Below, piece by piece: positions 12,520 to 26,044 of a DNA stretch of 64,000 bases (position 1 is its first letter; each line of letters begins with the position of its first letter). This DNA is from Malurus cyaneus samueli (taxonomy: Eukaryota; Chordata; Aves; Passeriformes; Maluridae). The translations under genes and the position numbers were made by a program. The stretch spans positions 32,736,387-32,800,386 of the forward strand of contig CM019218.1 in NCBI GenBank assembly GCA_009741485.1, given 5' to 3'. The notes under the pieces were generated by a model. It was not told the origin of the DNA and made no database searches. It was given only the letters and a program-made list of their open reading frames with translations.

Positions 12520-13720
12520 TTTCTGAATTTTGATGCACTTTTACTCTCCATGTTTTCCCATCTGAGTTCATTCAACAGTTTAACTATGGTTTGAAAGGAG
12601 TGTTTCACTTTATTAATTGACAGCCCCCTTGTTCTTGCTAGGGAAAATAGAAGTTCTTGACCAAGATTTTTGTAATTGCTTTTTATTCCTCTCATTTCAA
12701 GGATAAACAGTCACAATCTTTTCTTACTCTGCTGTGGGATGTTTTCCAAATGGGCCTGACAAACCCCTCCGAACTTTCTCTTATTATATGCCAGTCTTCC
12801 CAAGACAGACCAGCCCTGCATCTGATATTTTCAGATGAAACCACATCTCCCATTTAAACAATTTAATTACAATATTCTTTAGATTACTTCTCAGGCTGTG
12901 TCTTTCAAAGACCAAGTTGCCTCCTAAAGCAGAAGAACTAGGAATCTTGTAATGGGGACAAGAACTTCCCATAAGGAATATATTCAAGCACACAGGGATT
13001 ATATGCCCATCCCTCTGCCTACTCCCCAAGCACATTCACATCTCCCCAAAGTGTCCTGCACAGATCTCTCCAGCTGTGATCATTCTGAATAACTTTATGT
13101 TATGTACAAATCTTTGTAGCTGACGAGGTATTCCCACTCTGCAGTTTGTTCTTTGCTGTATTGCACAACACTGGAGCAAGCACTAAACCTTGATGCATCA
13201 GCTGTAAGCCTTTATCTATAATAAAACTTCTTTTGTCTATTATCTTTTATTCCAAAAGTTTTGATCCAAGATAATTCTTTGTTTCTCTGTGGAGACATAG
13301 CAACAATCTTCAGAAAGTCTAAGAAAATTGTCACCCCCCCCATTAGTTCTTTACACATCATGTAAAGAATTTCTTTTAAGAAAGTAATGATACATGCTTT
13401 TCCTTGGTAGGAAAAATGCGGTTGGTTAGAATCTCCTATATCATCATTTCCCAGGTGCATTACTGCTTGTATGTAATTACTGTTTCAATCAATTTTTCAG
13501 ATGTTCATGTGGAATTTATGGGTCTTTTAATCTTTGAATCACATCCAAATCCTTTTTAAGTACAGGTAATAGCATTTGCTACCCACTAATTGTTCTAAAT
13601 TCTTTGGAACTTCTAGTTTGTATCACAAGCTCTTCTTCAAACATTACAATTCCAGAGGACATGATCTTTATTACAAGTAATAGCTACCAGTGAAAGCACT
13701 ATAATTAAAAGCTTACTCCT
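12520..13720 (-). mobile_element. Decayed CR1-clade LINE, ORF2 and 3' region
   Basis: For more than 1.1 kb the + strand follows, in order, the reverse complement of the old amniote CR1 ORF2/3' UTR pattern. Landmarks include CCCCCTTGTTCTTG (12,626), AAGGATAAACAGTC (12,700), the ACAAATCTTTG block (13,106), the CACAACACTGGAGCAAG block (13,165), AGAAAGTCTAAG (13,311), the run of C with TAAAGAATTTC (13,335-13,375) and TTTCAATCAATTTTTCAG (13,482). The region that should encode the reverse-transcriptase FADD motif (about 13,086-13,116) no longer encodes the two aspartates, so the copy is dead. It is inserted in sense orientation relative to DPF3. Exact ends and subfamily need an alignment. Confidence 0.75.
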
Positions 13721-16700
13721 TTATTCAAAAATGTTAAGGTTTGTAGATAAATTTCCTTTTAATTCGTACTGCAAATACAACAGCACATGGTTAATATACC
13801 AGATACAAAAGCTCGTTAAAATTATACAAAATGGCAGTGGCAAATCAACAAAAATCATCAATGACAAATACAGCGTTTTTAAAGAATTCTTCCTGTTTTA
13901 ATAAACCATGGTATTATTGATGTCACAACTAAATTTTGTGCATATGTTATAATTCAAACATGTGTGATGTGCATATAATTAAAATTTACATTTCTTAACC
14001 TGGCAGAGTCCCTTTCATAGTGATTAAATTAACATGGTTATTTCTGCTTACCAGCTCTGCAGCAACCTCTCTATTTATTAAGGTCTTGAGATTGCACCCA
14101 TGCCAGTGTCATTCCTGCATCTGTTTTCCCTTGAACTTCTGCCTCCAAAAGAAGCACATTTTCACAAATCCCACAAAATGGTGGGCTTTTTCAAGTTTTG
14201 ATTTGCCAAAATAGCTGCAAATTCCTGTCCTTAAATAAGCTACCTTTGGTCTACAATGCTTCAAGAGCTAAGCAACTTTTCAATGTCTCTGAAACATAAA
14301 TTAAAAACAATCATCCCTTTTTCTATACAGTGCAATGTATTTGTTTTACAATGGATCATTTCCATCTCCACAGTAGCAGCTGCCACCCAAACCATCATCT
14401 CTGTGCACTCGTAAGCAGCTCCATTTCCAGTTCTAATTGGGAACAGAGATACTTATTGGGTGAGTTCCAGCATGATCTATCACGCCAGAGACAGCTACTA
14501 TGCAAACCAAAGCAATCCGGCTTCCAAAAACGCTCTTAGACAAACACTGACTTTGCACATAGAGCCTTGCATTTTTGTTTCTTGGCTTTTTTAGAACATG
14601 AGAAGTGCCAAAGGAAACTATATGTTAAGAGTCCATGAAGTGTTGTTTAGGGTGGATAAATCCAAGGATATTACCTTAATAACCACGACCTCTTTAAAAT
14701 CATATAGGTGGTCTAAAAAAGCCACCTAATTCACAGCAAACAGAACTACTGCTGAGTGAATGCAGCCACTAAGCTCATTAAGAGGATGTGGCAGGATGTG
14801 TCTGAAAGTGCAGTGCAGTGGCTCAGCAAGCAATTAAATCCCATGACAGTTTAAAATGAGAATCTATCAGTGTCACAAGAGTGTGAAGCCTCAGCATCTC
14901 TGCTGTTCCCACCCCTAGCGCTTTATTTATTATGGCGTATTGGGAACATGGGAAGTCAAAAAGATTATAATGAAATATGCCATATAAAAACCAGATTAAG
15001 CCTGCTCTTCTTTGGGGAAATATGCAGAGAGAGAAGCTGTCTGTTAGCTGTCGAGTTTGCAAAAGATACCATCTTTTGGGATGGTGCTCTCTGCCAGCAG
15101 ACAGAGTGCCCCAGGGGAAATGGTGGTGAAAAACCCAGACAAGCAGCATCCATCCATCCATCATACGCTCATCTCCACATCTCCAAGGCACAAATATCGC
15201 GTTAAGAGTGCAAAGGGTGGGGGCAGGGGGATGGAATCCCTTAAGAAAGAATGGGGAGACAATGCCTTACATGAATAGCTGCGTTTTGTAGCTTTTCTGT
15301 GTGTGCACAACCAGACTCTCTTTAGCTTCCTTGCTTGCTTGCTTATTGTGTTCATGGCCAGTACGGTGACTTGTTAGCATCCTTGGAACTGACTCATTCA
15401 CAGCAGTGACCAGAACCAGGCACATTAAAGGCAGGGCTCTGCCACTGCCAGCACAGTGCAGCATGGACCTTCCTCCCTTTTGCAGATCTGGATCTCCAAA
15501 CCCTTCTTTCACCACACCACATCCTTCTATCCCAGGGGCAGATGCTCATGTTATTGCTATTGTGCTTTGATGCTGATCTTGTGGCCCCTGCTATCCCACC
15601 CTTTTCTCCCAACTCTACTGCAATTCAGCACCCATCAGCAGCAAACCTGTCACTGCCAGCTCTGCACATACATGGTCCAGAGAATCTCCTGTCAGCCCAG
15701 TCCTGGGACTCCCCTGGGACAGATTACTGATAACACAGACTCTCACAATGAGTCCAGAAAACCAAAAACGTCCCTAGAGAGCAGAAAACATCAAATTCAC
15801 TTTATTTTTAATCCAAGCTGCAATATAGCCACGCTGTACTGAAGGTTGTAAGGATACTCCGGTGATCCTTTGTCTCTCCCACCAACCCCACTCTAAACCT
15901 CATGTATATTATTGCACTCTCAAGGTAAACTAGGCTGTGGTGAGAACAGGAATCTTGAAAACAAGAGAGTATTTGTTTCCACAGAAACAAACCATTTTGA
16001 GTGGAAAAAAATACTTTGGAGAACTCTCTGTCCTGTACAGGCCTGACGTGAATCTTAGCAAATGTTCAAAATCTTAGCATTACTGAGGTTTGCTCTAGGG
16101 AGCACAAGGAGACTGGAAAATCCCAATGTCTCCCTAGCACCTCCTCCTGGAAAACTGCTAGCCTCTTGAGGTTGGAGAAGGGCAGAGGGCAGGGGGAGAA
16201 AGTGGAAACAGAGGAAGATCTGATATTGGTGGGTCTGTACACTTTCACTTTTTAGCCTGGGCATAACTGCAGAAAAATCAGAGGACAACTTGGAGTTTTA
16301 AGACTGGGATTCAATGAAAAGCTTCTATCAGCCCCTAGTTAAAACATGTCCCAGGAGGCTACAAGACAACAGGAAAAATAGGGCTGCAGAAAACTGCAGA
16401 GGCTCTTAAACATAAGGTTAAGCATTGTTTAGTTTAACCCATCAAAATGTGGGCTTTACAAGCAGCTGTATTTCTCTGCCAGACTAGAATGCTTTATAAA
16501 ATCAAACCAAAAAAAAAAAAAACAGAACAGCCTTGCTGTCAGTTGCCTCTTGGAAGTTTTCAACAGATTTATTTCTCAGCACAGATATAAATCACTGTCA
16601 CATATAGTATGTTGTACCTGCTTCTTAAAGACTGCCAAATTACAATATCAGACTAAATGCTGGATCAAGTAACTACCCTCAGGGCTGAAATAATCTCCAT

Positions 16701-17678
16701 TCAGAAATATCTCTATTCAGTAGCATTTTTCTAGCACTCATTTGTGTTCTGGCCACTGTTGCATTTGTGTTCTAGGTGGGCTCCCACTGCAACAGGATTC
16801 TGCAGCACTGTAGGCACTATGGAGCACTATGGAGGGACAGAGGCAAGGTGACTGCTACAATTTAGAGACAATTACTAAGTAAAAAAGCCTATTCCTTTGG
16901 GTTTTGCATCACCCTAACAGGGCTTCTTCTCTGTAGGGAGTGAAAGAACAACTTGGGCTATCTGCAAATGGTTGTATAGAATCACACACACAGGGAGATG
17001 ATGGGCATTTTGACCCCTCCAAAGCACCAGAAACTAATTATGAACCAGACAATTGTCAGCAAATACCAGTCCCTGCCTTCCCCACAGGTGGGACAGTCAT
17101 GCCCACATCACACACTCTGCAAAGGGTAACAGGGAGTGGACCTCCATCGCAAACAACTGCACTGCATGTGACAGAACGGAATAGAAACACTTGTACTGAA
17201 CACAAACTCATACATAAACCATGCGTAGAGCCAGCCATGCCAACCTTCCTGCAAATTCTGTGAGATTCTGCGTAGCTTCTCTTCCTTATCGAGGACGGTG
17301 GAGGGGATACCTTTAGTAACAGATAAATCTCTGTAATGCAGTTATCTCTCAGCTGCAGTGCACAAGCATCCCAATTAATTCAGTCCAGGCCTAGCAGAGC
17401 CGGCACTAAGCCAGAGCTGATAAACCTGCCAAAGCCAATCTGAGTCCTGCAGTGATTCTTGGGAACCTGCTCTGCGCTTTCGGGTGCTCTGCTCTGAGGG
17501 GGTTTATGTGCTCAGCTCTGCTGGCTCCGCACGGAGCGGCAGCCCCGCTAACGAGGCCTTTCTAATGCCCAGAGTTCAGGGAGCAGCAGAGACACTCGGG
17601 CACCCTTGAAGGCATCAGCCAGGCTTGGCAGGGTTTGTTAGCTCTGCTCAGGCAGATTACAGCTGTGCCAGTCCTCTC

Positions 17679-17804
17679 CTGCATGGCTGCCTGCACAGCT
17701 CCTGCATGGCTCCCTGCACAGCTCCTGCATGGCTCCCTGCACAGCTCCTGCATGGCTCCCTGCACAGCTCCTGCCTGGCTCCCTGCACAGCTCCTGCCTG
17801 CGGG
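17679..17804 (+). repeat. 23-bp minisatellite, about five copies
   Basis: The unit CTGCACAGCTCCTGCATGGC plus TCC recurs at 17,691, 17,714, 17,737, 17,760 and 17,783. The last two copies carry CTGCCTGG in place of CTGCATGG. The period of 23 is not a multiple of three. All frames are open through the array, which explains the long spurious open frames here. The flank (17,460-17,560) is moderately GC- and CpG-rich. Confidence 0.95.
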
Positions 17805-17991
17805 AAGGCAGTGCTCCACATGCCCAGCAGAGGCTCAGCCACGCCAGGCACCCCTGGGGCAGCACCCCAGGCTCGGGGAGCACTGCATGGACCAGTGCAC
17901 AACAGAAAGGCCACGGCAAAGGGACAATGATGTTAGGATGGGATGGAGAGCAACCACCCCACATGCTGCCTTTGGCATCTCTGCTGTCCCA

Positions 17992-18115
17992 CCAAGTGAT
18001 CCTGGGCCAAATTGCAACAGAGGCACTCTCTGCTTTTCCATCATCTGTCAAATGGAGATAGTCTTCACCTATCCTCTGGGGTTTGGTAAGGCTTGTTTAA
18101 TATTCATAGGCATTC
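17992..18115 (+). mobile_element. MIR-type SINE relic
   Basis: GTGATCCTGGGCCAA, then CCATCATCTGTCAAATGGAG, then ACCTATCCTCTGGGGTTTGG follow the order of the MIR consensus: 'gtgaccttgggcaagt', 'ctcatctgtaaaatggggat' and 'cctacctcatagggttgttg'. Three landmarks in the right order and at near-right spacing make this the best MIR call in the window. Confidence 0.7.
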
Positions 18116-21100
18116 AAATAAAATGCACCAAAACCACAAGGTGGTCTTACAAGCTCTCACAAAGACAGATTTAAACAGATTCCAGACAAGAAAAATACTG
18201 AAAAAGTAAGACTATTTCCACGGATACCAGATTTCAGTGGCCAATTCACAAATTCAAAGGACAAAGATAATATTTACTCCTATGTTAAGATACATCTGAC
18301 AGATGAAGCTATATAAGTGAAAAATGTTATTATAAGAAGGAAGGCTTGTAATAGAAAAATGACATGAGATTCTAGTAGGTATCCTTTCAGAAATGGGAAA
18401 GAACAAAGCAAATTATCTCTGAGATGCTCAGATCTCTTGCCACAAAAAGGCAAGCAATTCCAAGAGGCCTATAAAGGGTTTAGACAAAAAGGTGAACTCT
18501 AGAATTAATAACAGAATGGTAAACAGGAAGATTAATGGCACCAGAGAAAATGCAGATGGTGAAGCCCAGCCTGCAGGCTCAGCAAGACTCTGAATAGGGA
18601 GGGGGAAAAAGGCAAGGTGTAAACAAGGTGACCTTCAAAGCCACGGGAATGCCTGCCAACAGGCCAGCCACAGGGCATCCCGAGACACAGATGTGCCATC
18701 TGGGGTAGGCTGTCTCATGACAGCACGAACAAGATTTGTCTTTTTCAGAATTTACAGAGAGGCAAAATGGGTAATGGCAGAAAATATGACCATTCATTCA
18801 AAAGGGGCACAATTAAATGCACAGGTTGGAAAGGACGCCATCCATTTCGTAAAGAAAATATGAAAGAATTCCCTGAATAGCCCTACTCAGAAAGGTCTTG
18901 TGCCCACTTGTAAAGCCTGTTCATGCAAGGTGTGGGGGAGGAGGAACTGGTTTTCACCAAACAAATGTTTTCCTTGAGGGTTTATGCTTTAAGATTATGG
19001 TGAAATGAAAAAAAACCCAAAACCAAACCTCAGCATATACTGCAAAACAGCTCTTTAAACCCATGATGGTATAATTTTTTCCCCATCTTGGCATAAGTCT
19101 GTTCGCTCCAGATGGCACATTTGGGCTGAAAGCAGGTAAAGATTTCTCAGAGATCTCTACGTCCAGTATGTGCTTTTACAGAGTTCCCTTGCTCTGTTGG
19201 TCCCTCTGTCTGCTTGGGAGATCTCAGTTCTTTGCCTACAGAAAAAAATGGGACAGAGAAATCTCTGACCACAGTTCTGCAGGAAAGCCTGGCTCTGTCC
19301 GGTCTGATGCTTAGATCATTGTGATCAACCAGGAAAATTAAAAAGTAAATGCAATCACACATTGTTTTAAATACATAAATCGAACACCACTGTGGGCAGT
19401 GCTAAGGGGAAACAATGCTATCTCTAAATATGCCTTCTACAGAATGAGGCAAATATGAACGGTTATGATATCCAGAGGCAAGAATTTTAGGAGAAAACAA
19501 AATAAGCAACATTACAGCTCAATGTGGGAAAAAAAAGCAGGCCCTAGCTGTAGGAGTCCAGTGTACTCACACATCTTTTCTCCTTTCAGCCTGGCTTAAA
19601 GGAGAGTATTTCAGTAAATCTGAGTATTTCAGGCAAAAACCAGCCCACCTGAGTTCAATGCTGAAACTGGCTAAGGTATACAAGCAGACAAACCTGAAAG
19701 TGTTTTATTCTGATGGGCTGCATACCAATGAAGATATGTCCATGACCTCTGGTTTCACAGTAGGAACCACAGGTGCTGGATGAGGTCAGGAAGCTCATGA
19801 AAAGCCGGCGCAGCCCAGTGCTGTTGCATCAAGAAAGTTTGACCCAAGAGAGTTTTTGATTGCTGACGGGAGCTGCCACTGTGGCTCTGGGCATTCGCAC
19901 ACACCTTCATCCAGAAGGTCCCATCACGTGGCTCTGTAGACTGCTTTTTAAAAAGAATATTAATGGAGAGCTGAGGTATGCACCTGAAAACACTAATGTG
20001 GCAGTGGGGAAGAAATCAGGAAGAACAAGGGGGAAAAAAAGCAAGATGGAGGAAAGGTACTATATTACTTCTCCTTGTCTGCTGCAGCTAACTAGGGGAT
20101 GCTTGTTCTGAAAACTGCCACAGAAAAGTCTGAAAAATGGAATCTCTGGGTCTTGAAATATGTCTTTTCGATATCTCTCTCCTTTCTCCTCTCTTCTAAC
20201 AGAGAAACACTGTAAACTCTTCAACCCCGAAAATACACATTTCCACGCCTTACAAAATATAGTGAAAATAGATGATAATGGGGAAGAGAGAGCGATAGCC
20301 ATGCAAACGGAAAACAAGTGAAATAGAGAATAGTTGCTCTTCTTTCCTTTCCTTCTGCTCAGCTTTCATTTCCCTTTGTTCATCTAACACTGAGCCAAAC
20401 TAAGCCAAAAGGAGCTGCCATGCTGGGCTGCAAGATTGATGGCTGCAGGCAGACTCCACAGTGAAGAGACGGATGACTGGTCATTTCCCGCGATGCACTG
20501 AAAAACATCCATCCTTGCAGCCATGCTGAGTCCATTTGTGCTCCTTTTCAAAAGAGAGATAAACACAGGCAGCCAGAGGCACCTGATTGTCCTTCTCCCT
20601 CAGAAGGACACAGCTATAGTCCTCTGGGTTCCTTGAGAAGGTCGCTCTGTCCATCCCCGAACATCTGGCTGTGGGATTTGCTAACTCTCTCTCTCCCCCG
20701 GCAATCATCCATCTATTAGAGCACAGTGCAGGTTGGAAGAAAACGGTGAAGAGAATGGTGTGACAACCTCATCAATCTACAGCTACACGCTTGGCTACTT
20801 AGTTTTCTTTACACTATTCCTAAATGCGGGGGGGTGGGGGGAGAGAATTGCTACTGGTATGAAGGAGGGAATTGTGGAAATGGCACTGTGGATTGGAGTA
20901 AGTCCTTACGACTATTAAAATGTTGTGCATGTACTGAAGCAGTAGGGAACTAATTAAGATTCAGGATTGAAAGGCAAAACAAAAAAGTTGGATGCACTCT
21001 TGTTCCATCTGTAGCACTTGCTGAGAGTCCAGCTGTACTTGGGGCATCATCTTTAGCAGAGAGAAGTTAATGTGTTTTTTTTTTAATTTTACCCACTCAG

Positions 21101-24100
21101 ATATTAACAGGAAGCTCCCTGGAAGAATATACTATATTGATAGTGCCAGCCCTGGTACAGCAGCTTCAGAGGCACAAAGCACTCAATCCAGAGTCCTTTC
21201 TATTTAGTTTATAATAGTGTCATTGTTGCAGATATTGTCCTGGTCTACAGCACTGCTCACAGATACAGCCTCTGTGTTTCCAGTTCTCCTACCCTGCTGC
21301 TACCTCACTTAGGCGATGAGCATTACATGGCAGATGTATCCACAGCATCACTTACAAATTAGCATCACTCCAGAAATCCCTGCAACCATGAACCTCACTT
21401 TGTCAGAGTAGCACATATCTGTAACTGTGTCATTTACAGACATTGCACCCAGGAAATCATGAGAAGATCAAAGCATTCACCATCCATCCCTCAAAAACAC
21501 AAAGAAATGAGTCACTTGCTTCAAGTGTTTTATATGTAATTTTAGCACTCTGAGCCAGCTTTGAAAACTTGTCTTTTATTCCCATCATGCAATGCAGTTT
21601 ATTTTAGGCCAACAACAAAAGGATTTTCACTACAGCTCTTTTGGATATGTGTAGGATATTAATCATGACCATATGTTTTCCTAAGACATCAACCCCATAC
21701 TTGCCAAGGGCAATCACATGCATTCAAAAAGGGCATAATTTCCATCAGGAGGGGTAAAGTTTTCATCCTTTCTCCTTCATCAAGACCTATAGCTTTAGCT
21801 GATGAAAACTGCTGCTCGCTGTTGTCTCTATCAGAACTAACTACCTCCAACAGCTAAGGTCCCAGCCCTATATTACACGGTTTGTTTAAGGGGAACCAGG
21901 CTCCCAGTACATCCTAAGTGAGATCTCTGATGGGGAAGACACTGCACATAAAAGCCAGATCCATCTATTCCAGTGTACACTGCATCAACCGCCTTCCCCC
22001 ACAGAGTTCATTACTGGGAAGGGATGCTATGGCAAAAACCAATGGTGCCAGTATCCTAAAGAATAAAACACCTGTAATCATCTATTACTCTATCAAATGC
22101 AAAATGCAGGGAATACTGAAATTAATCATGATCTAGTAAAAACATACTTTATATCTCTCAGGTACGAGATGATTATGAGGCTGTAAAATGTTTACTACAG
22201 AGAATGGGAATGACAGACTGGAGACTTCCACCAGGCAAGGTTGGTGGGAGGTACAGGGATGTGGGAGGGGAAGTCATCATACTCTCTCCATTCTACTCAG
22301 CAATTATATAAAGCTTGGCATGTAAGATTTTAAACTGAACGTTATATTAACATTTATTGCTCATTCTGTTATATTATGCACCAGGAAAATAACACCTGCT
22401 ATAAATATTATAGTATTTCATGCTACAAAACAATTTAATTTGCTATGTGTCAGAAGAACAATAAAATGTAATAAATAGGGTTTTTTAAACCGTATTTTAA
22501 TGTAATTATATTCCATCATACCTTTGCTGGTTTTTGTTAACATTTTCTTCTATAAAGCAGCACAAAGGTTCTACCATACCATTGACCTAGTAGGCTAGTG
22601 ACTTCACTGGGTTCTGTGCAGGATGCCAAATACCAAACCTGCAAGTCTGGTCCAACCCCATATTTTACATGCAGATTTAAGCATGTGACAAGTCCCATTA
22701 ATTACTAAAAGATCACTCATGTTCTTAAAGCCCAAGCTCAGGTGCTTTCCTTTGCTGGGGTTAGACAGCTTGGCATCTTATGAGACTAAGCCCTGGGAAC
22801 TTGATCCTATAAACCCTTTTTCATGTGATTACCAGAGAATTCCCAGAATTACTCACAGGGACACACAATATAGATGCAATGAATTAGATTAAAAATACCC
22901 ATTTCCTAGGATCTTGTGTCCAGTATTTGCACCTAAACTGTACCTGCACACTGCAAAAAACCCTTTTGACAATGTGTGGCTCATCCTCCTTCAGGTATTT
23001 TTCCTGGCTATACTTAGAAAAGGGGCAGTAGGTCTGCCTGCAAAGCTGTTCAGTCCTGGCTGTAAGACTCCTACAGGACAGACAGCTTCCTGTCTGCCCC
23101 TCCCCGTGCTGGAGAGCTGGTGATTTGAGCCTTGGGGGAAACAGATCTGACAAGTTCCAGGCACCATTTCCCCAGGCACCATTCCCTGGTGTTTCGCCAG
23201 TAGTTCCCATAGCCCTTTCTTCTGTTCTCTTGAGCTTACCTTCATTCCCTTCATTTTAATGTTAAATCTGCTTATTTCATAAATAAACAATCCTGATGGT
23301 TACTTACAAACATCAATGTTAACTTCATAGGAAGGGAATAAATCCACAGCATCCTATCTCTCCAGGAGGAATAACGTGTCTCCTAGAGACATGGCTTTCT
23401 CAGCCAGCTTCAGAGGCCTATGCTGAATAACCTCTCCCAAAGATGCATCCCAGCAGCCAGATGTAGGTCAACACAGCAACCAAAAAAAGTGAAAGAGCGA
23501 AAGAATGGGCTGGATGGCTCAGAAAGGATGGCAGCACCACAAGTAAGCTCTGCCTCAAGCAGCCCAGGTAGTTCAAGCCAATGCCATCTCAGCTGCCTGA
23601 GCCCCCCTTGCAGATCAAGCCCCAAAAGATGACCTGCAGTCACACCGTAGAGGCTCCAAGGAGACCAACAGAACAATTCGTTCCATCAACTTAATGGCCT
23701 ACTGTAGTGATCAAAACATCTCTCAGAACAGCCTGGCTCCAAAGTCACCATAACCCTATTTTCACAAATATACTAAATACAGCTAAGATGACACACCAGT
23801 GGTAAAATTACCTTTAAGTGGCTGCATTGTTGCTGAAATTACAACAGCCTTGTGTCTGTAGGATGCTGCACACACAGCTATGTTCCCATTCTCAGTGACA
23901 AGATCCCGAGATCTCAGAAAAATAGATTTAACAGCTTCCAAAATTGCCTCATCTTGTTCAGTTGCTACTGCTGCCTTACCCTGGTGACTAGAGCCAGAGG
24001 GGTTTGGCTTCAGTGGGCTTTTGATCAAAGCCCAGAGAGGTTCCAAAGCCCAGTAGCTTCTTCATGCATCTCTCTCCTAATTATGCAAACTGGCTCAGCC

Positions 24101-26044
24101 ACACGAGAGCCAGGAGTAATCCTGGGTGATTCATCCAAGCCATCTTAGCTAAACAACAGAGTTCTCCTGGTAAAACTGTGAATATAAAATACGTGTAGTG
24201 ACCTGTTCCAGATCTTACAAATGAAAGAGAAACTATTTACACAAAGTTAATCCTGTAAATTCTACCAGCATGACTGTGGAGTTAAGCAGCAGAAATAATG
24301 TTTTTGTTTCCTTGACTGGACTATTTATAGAATATTATTTGCTTTTCCAGAAATGAGTGTTTTACTTCCATAACTGCAAAATCATGAAATTCCATTTGGA
24401 GCAAAATACACATTTACTCACAGTCACTGAGCTGAATTAGTGTAAGAATTTGCAGCTTATCACATGCAACAACACACAGCAAGAGCAGTGCATGATTTGA
24501 AGGAGATGTTACCAAAGCCCTGGCAGCCACAAAAAGCCAGCTCACCAGTGGCCAAAAAAACAAAGCAAGAAGAATAACACATTGCAAACCTTAAGATATC
24601 TTTCTAGCAGTTACACTGCACAGTCAGCCTTGCAAAAACTGTCTAAACAATTCACCTGTGGTGAGTCTCTTCATTTGTATTATATGGATGTGTAACAAAT
24701 TACTTATTTTTTCATCATCGTCCCGGTACACATAAGCCCAGGTTGTGCACCAGAGCTGCTACACTTCTATACCAGTCTTGCAAGGCTTCCTGCTGATGGC
24801 CAAAACATTTAATTTTGGCTCTTTGAAGGCTTGGCAGATGGCATGACTTATTCATTTATTGGTTTTTACTTGGAGGTCTCCCATGCCCCTCCCAATCTCT
24901 CTAACAGTATTTATTATCTGTTAGGCACTCCTCTGAGTTATAGAAATGAGACTCATATTTTAGAACCTCCATTTCACATACTGAGAAGCTGACAGAAAAA
25001 GACATATCCCATTGTCCCTGGTCCTGTGTAGTCCTGTGTGGGGCATAGGGGATGCGAATATGTGATGGTGTGGTACAACTTGAAGTGCAGAGATGGGCAC
25101 CTCTACTGCAGATTGGCAATGGCACAAAAATATTTCACTCCAGGATTTGTGTCAAGATTCTGTGTCAGTGAATACATCCAGGAAGGGACCACTTCTCTGG
25201 TATTCTTAATGTCACGGAAGAGAAGAAAAGCAAACTTCATCTGGCCAGAGATCTGGACCAGCAAAGGTTCCTGTTGTAAGTAGAATTTAAAGGTGTTGGA
25301 TGAGGTGGAATAAACCAGTTAAATGTGTGTATAATAGATAGAAGCTGATTCACAAGGAGGTCCCAAACTGATGAGTTTTCTTTTGGTGACAGAAAGTCAC
25401 TTTTTCTAACCCAAGTAATAGTTGGATGTGTAAGTGCCTTAGAGCATCAGCTCTTGCCTGTGACGCCATGTCCTGCTGTGAAGACAAGATTTGTGGAGAA
25501 TTGGAGACTGCTGTTTCGATTCAGAGACATTGACGGACTCATCTGTAAGCTGCAGGCCTAGCTGATGAAGAAACACATACTTAAATTTAGGTGAGAAGCC
25601 CAAAAGAAAAGGCCCAGCAGCATCCAGTATTTATATTTGTATAAAGAAAAAACAGCAAAGGAAAATCCCAAACACCTTCTGGCATCCCTGCTCCCAGATT
25701 TGGAATCACAATGTAAAGCTTAATTTTATTCCAAAGTGCTATGGAAGTGTGACATACATAGGTACATGACAGACCAAGCTCAGACTCAGCATGGCCAGGG
25801 TGCAGATGTTCCTTCAAATGGGAACTGAAAACCATCCACCCTCTTCTGCCACAAAAAGTTAAGAGGTTTTTTGTTTTCTTCTACATGAGGTGACAAAAAT
25901 AAAGATGGATGAGGATGGGTGAGAATGAGATCTACTCTAGGCTCAACAAGCAACGCCAGGATCCCTGTGGAAACACTCGGTAAAATTCTTTGACACAGGT
26001 GACACAGCTTCGGCAGGTGGTGAGGCGGTCATCAGCTGCTCTCT

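Noticed and set aside
14823..15205. Overlapping open frames of 111-122 codons on both strands
   Set aside because: Two strands open at once with no recognisable protein is typical of chance frames in a GC-moderate stretch.
17635..18174. Open frame of 179 codons on the + strand and overlapping ones on the minus strand
   Set aside because: They run through the 23-bp minisatellite, whose units have no stop in any frame, and then into a MIR relic. No protein family is recognisable.
20827..20843. G-rich tract as a G-quadruplex
   Set aside because: It has two long G-runs with a single T between them and does not give four tracts with proper loops under the strict rule.
24321..24330. CTATTTATAG, a perfect MEF2 site; DPF3 is a reported MEF2 target in muscle
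   Set aside because: About four such sites are expected by chance in 64 kb of random sequence, so one site alone means little.
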